Shown: positions 55,361-64,000 of the stretch, piece after piece
Layout: the number at the start of each line of letters is the position of its first letter
Numbering within the stretch: position 1 is the first letter of the stretch
Assembly (NCBI GenBank): GCA_025766275.1
Contig: JAFKAC010000006.1
Span: 1,426,001 to 1,490,000 of the forward strand
DNA length: 64,000 nt
Source: Lactarius indigo
Lineage: Eukaryota; Basidiomycota; Agaricomycetes; Russulales; Russulaceae
Direction: 5' to 3'
Program-made: the position numbers and the translations under genes
The notes under the pieces: generated by a model
Seen by the model: the letters and a program-made list of their open reading frames with translations, nothing else
The model's database searches: none
What the model was told of the DNA's origin: nothing

Positions 55361-56013
55361 GATGTGCTCCTCCAGAACATGTGCAATTTCCTTGGACCTG
55401 CAGATGTTTATACACCCCACTCCATTATACACATATGGTCTTGGAGTGCTTCCTTCAGTTCCATCTCTCCACTAATGATTTCTAGATATCTGAAAATCCC
55501 TGTGCACTCCCATATCTACTCCTTCGGACCACAACTCCGGAGTAAATGTCTCCGAGCCGACATCGGCTGGCCCATGAGTTTTGGAGGAATCTCCTGCGTC
55601 GGCCGACATCGGCTGGCCCATGACATATGTAAGACTCTCACCATCGGTTGGCCCATCAGTTATGGAAGTCATGGCAGATCATTATGTGCCTTGCCTTCGT
55701 ACTTTGGTGTGACCTCGCTCTATTCCCTTCTTCTTGTGCATCCCCTACCTCAGTCCTCAATCAGGACACTTTGAAGTCTTTGCAGTTGAACTATATCAAC
55801 GCGTCACACCTGTTATACTCTGTGCACTAGCAAGATCAAGTGTAGAGAAGTGTTAAGCACTTCGGACGAGGAGTCCTACATTACAGAGTAGTGCTGCACC
55901 CTGTGCCACACTTTTGCCACTTGTATTTCATAGCAATAAGACAACAGAGGTCTTCGCTTGATACTTGTGTGACTTGAAACCCCTAGAACCCACGCCCCTG
56001 CTAGGGTGTAACA

Positions 56014-57579
56014 CTGTACATCTCTCATGTCTTCCCACAATTTGAACTCCCCTCGCGTGTTATCAGCGACCGAGATCCCCACTTCACATCCAAGTTCATG
56101 CAAGAGATATGCAAAATTCTTGGCATCAGTCAGAATATCTCGACTGCTTATCACCCCAGAACCGATGGCCAATCAGAGCAAACAAATCAGTGGCTAGAGC
56201 AATATCTACGCTTCTGGGTAAACAAATGACAAGATGACTGGGTTCATTATCTACCCATGGCAGAATTCACGCACAACAACTGGCCTAACGAAACCACGTG
56301 GGAGTCCCCATTTTTCCTCTTATCAGGGTTCAATCCCCACGCTGATTCGACCAATAGACCTTCCCCCATTCCGCAAGTATCTCTGAGACTAGACCAATTC
56401 AAGCAAGCGTGACAGCGGGCATTCTTGTGTATGCTCAGGGCACAAAAGTCATGGATCAAACACAAAGATATGCCCAAATTCAAAGAAGGAGACCTCATGT
56501 GGCTTGAAGGACACCACCTACACACACATCAACCAACCGCAAAACTAGCTGCCAAGCGACATGGACCATTTAAGGTCACCCAGGTGATGTCCCCTGTCAA
56601 CTATTGCCTTGAACTTCCCACACAGTGGAGCATCCATGATGTTTTCCACATAGATCTTCTCACACCTTATCATGAGACACCCATGCATGGACCAAATTAT
56701 CAGCGCCCACCACCTGATTTGGTCGATAATGAAGAAGAATACGAAGTCAAGAAGATTCTAGATTCTCAGCAATTCGGCAGAAGACGTCGACTCCAATACC
56801 TCATGAAATGGAAGGGGTATCCAGACTCTGATAATCAATGGATAGATAAGGATGACGTATTTGCTGATGAAGCCATTTGGGAGTTCAAACATTCCAACCC
56901 CAATAGGGAAATGCATATAAGGATGACCTCTTGTCATGATAAGTCCCCATCACTCACTCATCCCATGTCCTCTACTCGACGCAATGACCAGCTTGCACTC
57001 CTCTCCACCCTCATCAACAACTCCTCCGCCATGCTTGTTGACTCCAACTCCACCAACGACACCACAACCACTGAAACTACAGTTGGAGGCCATACCTCCG
57101 TGCAGCATGAGGAAGACGGCCCTATCACTAGTGAAGAACTGCACCAGACACTGCAACGATTCCCTATGCCCATACAGGGAACTATCAATGATGATTCAGC
57201 AACAAATCAACCAGCACCTCTGCCAATGTATGCCCTCACAAACCCCGACACCAGTGAGCCCGAGACCTTCATCACCAAAGACGAGCTGTTTCGGCTTCAA
57301 GCAGCTGTCTCACGTGGTGAAACCACCGAACGCCATGCAGAAGTACAAGCAAGAATGGAAAGAGACGGCGGTGTGGTGGCTGTGGGAGCAACTGCATATT
57401 GCCACCTGCCAACGCAAGATGAGACAAGAGCGGAAGGAGTACTGGACAAAGTTGAGGATGAAGATGAGCTTAGAGACCATTACCCCATCAGGCACGCATT
57501 CCTCACACATGAATTCTACGCTGAAGATCCAGCCACCACCCCCTACCTCGTCGATGCAGCAGGGAACCCTTTACACTGA
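56014..57579 (+). pseudogene. pol: Element B (upstream copy) Pol 3' part: integrase end and chromodomain
   Basis: Starts abruptly after the older C LTR in the integrase core (VISDRDPHFTSKF, GQSEQTNQWLEQYLRFW). Stops at about 56227 and 56410 (both TGA) precede the open part 56425-57579. It then reads GPFKVTQVMSPVNYCLELPTQWSIHDVFHIDLL and chromodomain YEVKKILDSQQFG..LMKWKGYPDSDNQWI. Closely related to element A Pol. Confidence 0.8.
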
Positions 57580-57784
57580 GGACGAGTTGCAGTGGCACAA
57601 GCGGCTTGTTATACACCAATGGGCAAACGAGACCCAGCAACCCGGGCCGTCGTCTCTGAGGGGTTCTGGATCAATAGAGGACCCAATTACATTCCGTTCC
57701 CGATCAAACTCCCCAACGGACCAACAATACAAGCATCCCATGTACAGGTTATCCGCAGAGGAGACCCCTTCATACTCGGACTAG
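56936..57784 (+). CDS. Element B overlapping ORF in +1 frame
   Basis: Counterpart of element A 9184-9909 in the same +1 frame relative to pol. Shares KQEWKETAVWWLWEQLHIA-type and RGSGSIEDPITF segments. Overlaps pol upstream and ORF3 downstream. Confidence 0.42.
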   Translation: MISPHHSLIPCPLLDAMTSLHSSPPSSTTPPPCLLTPTPPTTPQPLKLQLEAIPPCSMRKTALSLVKNCTRHCNDSLCPYRELSMMIQQQINQHLCQCMPSQTPTPVSPRPSSPKTSCFGFKQLSHVVKPPNAMQKYKQEWKETAVWWLWEQLHIATCQRKMRQERKEYWTKLRMKMSLETITPSGTHSSHMNSTLKIQPPPPTSSMQQGTLYTEDELQWHKRLVIHQWANETQQPGPSSLRGSGSIEDPITFRSRSNSPTDQQYKHPMYRLSAEETPSYSD

Positions 57785-58080
57785 CTCCGGGGTCTGGTTT
57801 CCTTTACGGTAAACCCCTTTATGCTACACCTCACCTCCCCAAGGACAACCGCGCCTTCATCCCCCATGAGGAGTACTTCATGCTCCGTGACCGACACCCC
57901 ACCAACTTACTACTAATGTGCATTGGGGATGTCACACTCACCCAGGAACTGCGCCGGTTCTGGCAGTTCACCTTTGCAGAGGACCAATTGGAGAACAGGA
58001 TTTGGCGGTTACAGGAGGAGAAGTATATGGTGGCTGAATGTTACAGTACAGATTTGTTGATGACTCATGGCTGGTTATGA
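57592..58080 (+). CDS. Element B ORF3, homologous to element A ORF3
   Basis: 162 aa in the pol frame: NYIPFPI, ASHVQVI, DPFILGLAPGSGFLYGKPLYA, RAFIPHEE, then a charged helical tail. Its stop lies 42 nt inside the LTR that begins at 58039. Function unknown. Confidence 0.55.
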   Translation: MAQAACYTPMGKRDPATRAVVSEGFWINRGPNYIPFPIKLPNGPTIQASHVQVIRRGDPFILGLAPGSGFLYGKPLYATPHLPKDNRAFIPHEEYFMLRDRHPTNLLLMCIGDVTLTQELRRFWQFTFAEDQLENRIWRLQEEKYMVAECYSTDLLMTHGWL

Positions 58081-58537
58081 CTACGGCCCAATAGTAGTAT
58101 TAGTCATGGACACTTACATCGTATCAGTCAGCATAGTAGGTCGCATGTGATTGTGACTCATATATGACTCATTCCTAGGATAGCTGTACTAGGGTTCGAG
58201 CTAGTTACACTATTGGTTACTTACTGTTCCAGTGGCTCTTTAAAGCCCGTGTGTATCTGTATAAGTAGATGTTTCGGAAGACCAAGAGTCCCCATCTTGG
58301 TCTTCTTCAAATCTACCTTGGTTTGCCTCTGTCTTGCCTTAGTCTCGGACTAAGAGTACTTCCACTTCTATCCACCAAGGGATAGTCCTTCTTCATTGTG
58401 AAGCTGCAGTGTGAGCCCTAGAGAGCCCCTGTTCAGCCTGCGTTGGGTTGACACGAAGTCCCCATTCGCCTGACTTTTGCTGAGTCGATTATGCCTTCTT
58501 CACATCCAAGTCAGACTCATGCCGGTAGAGTGTAACA
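58039..58537 (+). repeat. LTR of element B, shared by two tandem copies, 499 bp
   Basis: TGTTACAGTAC..GAGTGTAACA. Flanked left by the 3' end of one copy and right by the 5' end (primer site, gag) of another. TATAAG at about 58260, predicted start ATCTTGGTCTT at 58294, hairpin GAAGACCAAGA/TCTTGGTCTTC. Distantly similar to the A LTR. Confidence 0.88.
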
Positions 58538-58539
58538 TT

Positions 58540-58550
58540 AAGACCAAGAT
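58540..58550 (+). promoter_or_regulatory. Self-primer binding site of element B
   Basis: AAGACCAAGAT, 2 nt inside the LTR, complementary to ATCTTGGTCTT at 58294-58304. Same sequence as element A. Confidence 0.7.
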
Positions 58551-58554
58551 ATCT

Positions 58555-60510
58555 TCATCGTGGCATATTTGACCAGAGACCAGTGGACGTCCTTCCATCC
58601 CTATCATATTGAATGACGAGGAGATCGCAACGTACCAACAAGATTCTTAGGAGCGGCCCAGTGGAGAGAACGAGGAGAGGACACTGGATACTTTGTAGAG
58701 TTCAATGGTCCCAACCGTTTCCAACCCGTTGAGTTCAATTTTGAACATCTCTGTTGGACCGAGGTTACTTGGAACCCCATAGATCATTGCTGGGATATTG
58801 TACGACCAGCAGGAAGAAACTACAACTGCGATATCGATGCGCGAGAACTTAACAGCCGTGCAGACTACAGTCCTATTGACGGACAAGCGCAGGAACATAC
58901 CGATGAAGGAGTTAGTGGAGAAGAAGCTTCCGATAGTCAACAATCACCAAGCAGAGGAACTATGCCAACAGAAGACGCCAGCTTAGGAGCTATTGGCAAA
59001 CATATCATACAACGAACTGAGTCTCTCACTATTCATCAAACCGAACCAGAAGTAATCCACGTCCACAGCCCAGCTGCTGCCATGGCTACCTCTACCATAA
59101 CGCGAGAACAAGTACAGCTAGCCCATGATGCCATAGAACAGTTGGCTTGCGAAGAACAACAATGCATTACAGAAGAAGCATGAGCTATACTAGCTCCAAT
59201 CAACCCACAAACTGGCCATCGCTAAACAGATGACAATGTAGCCATTCATCGAGCCATCAGACCAGATGTAGCCGACCTGCCTAGTGGAGGAGGAGGACCC
59301 CCTGGTGACCTACCAGAAGGAGGACCACCACAAGGACGTGGCTTTGGAGGATTCCCTGGAGGGTTCCCTGGTGGACCACCAGGAGGAGGACACCTGGGAG
59401 AAGGACTACCAGGTGCAGGTCCCATCATTCTCCCCCAAAATAACAAATTAGCTGGCGAAGCACCTACAGTATTTGATGGAGAACATGCAAAAGTCGAAGC
59501 ATTCCTCACTCAATGGCACATTTACTGGGGAATGAACGCAGACGAGGGCATTATGGCCACGCCATACTGATGAGCCCTACTCTTCCTTTCGTACATCAAA
59601 GGAGTCAACATCAGCGAGTGGGTACTAGCAATGCTCACTTGGCTCAATGGCCAGATACAATCAGGCATACCCTGTACAAGTGAAGGGTTATGGAACGAAG
59701 TTACGTGCAGTTTCATGCAGTGCTTCTGAAATACAATGGAACAAGAACAAGCTCAATACGAGCTTAAGAAAGGAGTCAAGATGATGGGGGGAAATTTAGA
59801 TGAGTATTGCACCCAGTTTGAACAGTTAATATGCCGCGCTCAGTACAGACTCGATGATCTGCAAATGCTTGACTTATTCGCAAGCAGATTACCAAAAGAC
59901 CTATATGAAAAGGTCTACACCCTTGACAACCCTTGTAACTATCAAGAATGGAAAGAGGCAGCTACTACCTGCCAGCAACAATATCTCCACCTCAAGGCCG
60001 TGTTAAACAAAGGGGTTCCACAAGGACAAGGACAAGGACAACCATGCCAACGACAGCAATGGCAAGGACCACCAAGAAGTTCCTGGCAACCTAGGAACCT
60101 TCCAAGAGACCCAAATGCAATGGACACATCAGTGGATCGAATTTGAGGGTGGCTGACAGGAGCCAAGGACATACTCGCTCCTTGCCCCCCATATTGACCT
60201 CAAGGAGGATTCCTACAGAGGGGAGGAGGACGTAATAATCAAAGGCCAGTCACGTGTTACAACTGTGGAAAGGACGGACACATGGCCCAAGATTGCAGAC
60301 AACCATGAAGGGACTATCAGCCCCAGGCATCAACTAGTTGATACATCGACACCAACTACCACCAACAAGAACCTGAAGTTGCTACTAGAGCAGTCCAAGA
60401 AGCACCCCCCCAACAGTGTGCCAATGACTGGCTTAATGGAGTGGCAGGAGAATCAGACGACATAAAGGACATTATCCTCCAACAATTGTGGAAGAAGGAG
60501 GGTTTTCAGG
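58555..60510 (+). pseudogene. gag: Element B Gag, multiple stops
   Basis: Homologous to element A Gag: TRDQWTSFHPY, TGYFVEFNGP, PVEFNFEHLCW, TWNPIDHCWDIVRPAGR, a Gly/Pro-rich stretch, EQEQAQYELKKGVKMMGGNLDEYC and knuckle CYNCGKDGHMAQDC. Stops such as TGA after HPYHIE (58613) and TGA at about 59568 fit CGA-to-TGA decay. Confidence 0.75.
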
Positions 60511-60540
60511 ATGCCCTCACCCATCGGCCTGGGTGAGGGC
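60500..60540 (+). promoter_or_regulatory. -1 programmed frameshift site of element B
   Basis: Heptamer G GGT TTT at 60500-60506. Six nt later a perfect 10-bp stem, GCCCTCACCC/GGGTGAGGGC, with loop ATCGGCCT (60513-60540). Confidence 0.78.
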
Positions 60541-63125
60541 AGTTAATTGTAACAGTGTAATCATGACTCGCTACTGTTCTATGAGAGTTCCAGTATCAAT
60601 TTGCACCAGTTACACAATGGCCGACATACAAGCACTAGTCAACTCAGGAGCAACTCACTGCTTCATGAGACCCTCTTTTGTGAAAAGAATGGGGCTAGGG
60701 ACCAAGCTACTTGATGTCCCAAAGAAAATATGGAATATTGACAACACAGAAAACAAATCGGGGCATATCACTCATTATACTGACATTGATGTCCAAACTA
60801 AAGGAATTCATAAGAACATTCGCTTCCTTATCACAGACATTGGCAATGAAAATATTGTATTGGGATACCCCTGGCTCGCCATCTATGACCCACATATTAA
60901 ATGGTCACAAGCCACTATACACGAAGACATACTTCCCATCATTATTCGCTCAACCAACCCATGTGTCAAAACGGCATCAGTAATTGCAACTGCTACCGTT
61001 CAAAACGATGATTACCAAGTAGTGCATGCCTGTGTTATTACCGACAAGCAATGTCAACAGTTCGAGGAAGGGTGCCGGATCCAAGCTACTGCCACAGACC
61101 TCGCCATCGCCACTCAACAATACATCACTAAAGCTGAGTTACCCCCTGAGTATCATGAATTTGAATGCCTCTTCAGTGAAGAAGCATCGGACAGGTTTCC
61201 ACCCAGCAGGCCCTGGGATCACACCATCGAATTCAAGCCAGGAACAGCTGATGCAATTGACTGTAAAATATACCCCATGACCCAAGAAGAAGACAAGAAA
61301 TTATGCGAATGGATAGATGAACAACTGAAGAAGGGGTACATATGACCCTCCAAGTCTCCATACGCCTCATCCTTCTTCTTCATCAAAAAGAAGGATGGGA
61401 AGTTATGACCCGTTCAAGACTATCAAAAAATTAATGCTGTCACCATCCACAATCAGTATCCACTCCCTCTCATCTCTGACCTCATTACCGACCTCAGTAA
61501 CGCTCACATCTACACTAAACTTGACGTTAGATAGGGGTATAACAATGTGCGCATCAAAGAAGGAGATGAGGAAAAAGTGGCGTTTAAAACGCGATATGGA
61601 CTATTTGAACCAACGGTGATGTTTTTCGGCCTTACCAACTCCCCAGCGATGTTCCAAACTATGATGAACTTCATCTTCAGGGACATCATTGCGAAACATG
61701 AAAAACAGGGAACCACCATTCAGGTCTACATGGACGATATCGGCATCGCTACCAGACTTACCCACTCTCTATCAGACCATATCGAAGCTGTCAAGGACAT
61801 ACTCCGCATATCCATGGAACATGATTTGTATTACAAACTTGAGAAATGTCTCTTCCACTCTCTGCGCATGGATTACCTGGGGGTAATCCTTGAAAAGGGG
61901 GTGACACGCATGGACCCCGTCAAAATTGCCAGCATCAAAGACTGGCCTACACCAACCAAAGTTAAGGATGTCTGCTCTTTCCTCAGATTTTGCAATTTTT
62001 ACCAACCATTCATACAAGGCTTCGCATCCAAAGCACAACCACTGAACAAGCTTACACGCAAAAACACTGTATGGCAATGGGGCGTCGAAGAAGAAAAGGC
62101 ATTTCAAGATCTTAAAACCCTTGACACCAGTGAACCTGTACTAGCACACCCAGATCTCACTAAGCAATTCGAATTAGAAGTAGATGCATCCGGCTTTGCA
62201 ACAGGAGCAGTCCTTCTTCAATGAAAAGAAGACAGCAAATGACACCCCATTGGCTATTACTCCTCGACGCTTAATGAGGCTGAACGAAATTATGACATTT
62301 ATGATCTCAAACTCCCAGCCATCATCAAGGCCTTCAGACATTGGAGACCCCTCCTAGCAGGTTCTCCCCACAAAATCAAAGTATTCTCCGACCATCTCAA
62401 CCTGCAATATTGGAAGTCGCTGCAGAAGATTAGCAGACACGTAGCCAGGGAAGTGCTTGAACTCTCAGAATACGACTTTGAGATTCACCACATTAAAGGA
62501 ACTTCCAATGGATGTGCTGATGCATTATCACAAAGGCCAGACTACGATCAAGGAGAGAATGACAACGAAGGGGTAACAGTGCTACCAGAAAGTGTCTTTA
62601 TATGTGCAACTGTGATGTTAGAAGAACCATGACACCACATTGGAGACCGGAGATCTTACCCACGGAGATGACCCCAGAGCATCCTATTTATTAACAGGAT
62701 TTAGCTAAGTTGAAGCCTTGGGTCGATGCTCATAAGCTAAAAGACATTGAAGGAATGTGGTACAAGGATGGACGCCGAGTGGTCACTGGCAATATCCACA
62801 ACAAGTGCACTATTATTGCGGCTCATCATGATCCTCCAGTCTATGGTCATCCTGGCATCAAACGTACTCTCCAACTCACTGAGCGACACTACTGGTGGCC
62901 ACAGATGAAAAATGATGTCATGGACTATGTTAAAGGCTGTGCTGAATGCCAGCGACACAAAGTTAATCTTCGCCCTATTAGGGCGCCTCTACAGCCCATC
63001 TATCCAAAACCAGAAGCCCTGCCATTCGAGACTATCGCAGTGGACTTCATCACTAAACTACCTGTCTCTCGTGGTTACGACTCTATTCTGACAGTAACCA
63101 ACCATGATTGTACCAAGGCCGCCAT

Positions 63126-63901
63126 TGTAGCGGTATGACTTATCGCGTACAACTAGACCAAGGTGAAGGTAAGTGAACTGAACCGGTGCACACCCAAGCC
63201 TAGCACGGAGACAAGTCACGTGCCGAACGTACAGTCACAGTGGAGAGTAGACACGCTTGGCACCTTTATGCAAGATGCTATGTCAGGTGATCACACTGTG
63301 GCATGCTGAGTGGAGAACCAAGAGGACAAGTTAACATTGGAGAAGAGTAAGGGAAGTACAGTGGAATACGCACCTGAGTGGAGAACCAAGAGGACAAGTT
63401 GGTTCCACTCAGGACGCTACAGGAGGGTCTATATACTATGCTGCGGCTGAGTTCGAATTACTATAGAACCTTATTACTAAAGGTACGTGTAATAGTAATG
63501 AGTCAGACACTGACGTGTCATGTTTAATTATAGCGTTATCTATTGTGCTGACTGATGCACAGTCATTAATGCTGACAGAACAATGATGTGTCCTTATCTA
63601 TGAGTCACAACCCTATAACAATGTAGTCTAGAACTATCTAGAATGTTCCCTGCTTATCATCCAATGAGAAACTGTTGTACTAATGAGGAAGGTGACCTAA
63701 AGAGGTAACATCCAATAAGGAAGTTACTATCCCAGGGTCACGTGCTTGTGGGTGCACATGTTGGCATCATGTGACTAATCATCTTATCACATCTAATGAT
63801 AAGGACTTGGACATTTGAGCACAACATTGGAGTCTCGTATCTTGGCCAAATAAATCCATAAAAATACAGAAAAATAAGGCGAAAATAGAGCGTCCATGAC
63901 A
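63126..63901 (-). mobile_element. Solo D-type LTR in element B pol, 776 bp
   Basis: TGTAGCGGTATG..CCATGACA, TSD GCCAT at 63121-63125 and 63902-63906. Same family as the element D LTRs. Confidence 0.93.
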
Positions 63902-63950
63902 GCCATCTTTATCCCTTGCAATGAAGAAATAACCGCCAAAGGGACAGCTG

Positions 63951-64000
63951 TGTCACGCCTCTGCGGGGGCGCAATCTTCTGTAATGGCTTCCTGTCACGT
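63951..64000. mobile_element. Start of another LTR, cut by window edge
   Basis: Element B coding ends at GGGACAGCTG and TGTCACGCCTCTGCGGGGGCG begins. This resembles the inverted end of C-type LTRs (TGTTACGCCCTAGCAGGGGCG). The exact start could be 63949. Confidence 0.45.

Larger units (their letters stand above)
51114..55688 (+). mobile_element. Foldback-like element FB2, 4575 bp
   Basis: Terminal inverted repeats of about 100 bp (left CAGCCAATGATCTGGCATGAC, right complement CACATAATGATCTGCCATGAC). Subterminal GCCGATGTCGGC-type palindromes. About 25 plus-oriented 81-bp units, a core of about 380 bp without ORFs (53465-53845), about 18 inverted units, right subterminal region. TSD CCTTGCC at 51107-51113 and 55689-55695, in an old C LTR. 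No transposase, so non-autonomous. The architecture resembles Drosophila Foldback elements, with tandem repeats forming the long inverted arms; no sequence relationship is claimed. Confidence 0.8.
50876..56013 (+). mobile_element. Older C-type LTR in two pieces (50876-51113 and 55696-56013)
   Basis: The left piece starts at CTCAGTCACAG, about 24 bp into the LTR consensus, and ends AGCAACCTTGCC. The right piece resumes TTCGTACTTTGG and ends GGGTGTAACA. FB2 is inserted between them with duplication of CCTTGCC. The element C array abuts its left side, consistent with C having inserted into this older LTR. Confidence 0.85.
60488..63950 (+). pseudogene. pol: Element B (downstream copy) Pol, decayed and split by solo LTR
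   Basis: Entered from gag by -1 frameshift at 60500-60506. Protease ALVNSGATHCFM has Asn where A, C and D have the catalytic Asp. RT TKLDVR followed by TAG for Trp at about 61534, VYMDDIG, RNase H EVDASGFATGAVL, integrase YYWWPQ, CAECQRHK, AVDFITKLP. Several TGA/TAG stops (about 61343, 61407, 61534, 62221, 62239) and a frame change before 62710. Interrupted at 63126-63901 by a solo LTR. The coding sequence resumes with IFIPCNEEITA until another LTR begins near 63951. Confidence 0.8.

Overview
This is nuclear DNA of a filamentous basidiomycete, almost certainly an Agaricomycete. The evidence is spliced genes with about 50-nt GT-AG introns, fungal CUE and SET proteins, a Crinkler/RHS-type NTPase-nuclease, basidiomycete-specific repeat genes, a Tnp2 transposase and several Ty3/Gypsy chromoviruses. 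No tRNA, rRNA or CRISPR array was recognised.

Layout. 1-6.3 kb is ordinary genic DNA: the C-terminus of a SET-domain lysine methyltransferase, a Cue5-like ubiquitin-binding protein, a Crinkler-RHS-like gene with an apparent frameshift, and a three-exon gene of unknown function. From 6.5 kb on, almost everything is repeats. 6.5-19.6 kb is a multi-exon repeat-associated gene split by Gypsy element A (8290-15962; identical LTRs, TSD CGGAT). 19.8-22.3 kb is a second repeat-type gene split by solo LTR Z. 22.3-26.4 kb holds solo LTR Q and decayed coding relics. 26.4-38.9 kb is a Tnp2 (CACTA-type) transposase gene on the minus strand, broken by complete Gypsy element D (29099-37124, TSD AAGAG) and a solo C-type LTR, with a solo D-type LTR beyond its 3' end. 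38.9-41.3 kb is foldback-like element FB1. 41.3-50.9 kb is a C-type Gypsy tandem (truncated copy, shared LTR, full-length element with a solo LTR inside). 50.9-56.0 kb is an older C-type LTR split by foldback-like element FB2 (51114-55688). 56.0-63.95 kb is a B-type Gypsy tandem (pol 3' end, shared LTR, gag-pol), riddled with stops and split by a solo D-type LTR. Another LTR starts at the right edge.

Main observations. (1) None of the four Gypsy families (A-D) has a tRNA-type primer site. Each has 10-11 nt just inside the 5' LTR complementary to the predicted first nucleotides of its own transcript, about 34 nt after a TATA box. This is the Tf1-type self-priming signature. (2) A and B share a canonical -1 frameshift heptamer with a downstream hairpin; C and D have a T5 run at the gag/pol -1 junction. 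(3) The two FB elements are giant inverted repeats built from divergently oriented arrays of an 81-bp unit around a non-coding core. (4) A, B and C carry a related extra coding domain downstream of the chromodomain. (5) Element A looks young but has Asn in place of the reverse transcriptase motif-A catalytic Asp. (6) Many nonsense changes and most differences between array units look like CpG-to-TpG/CpA transitions.
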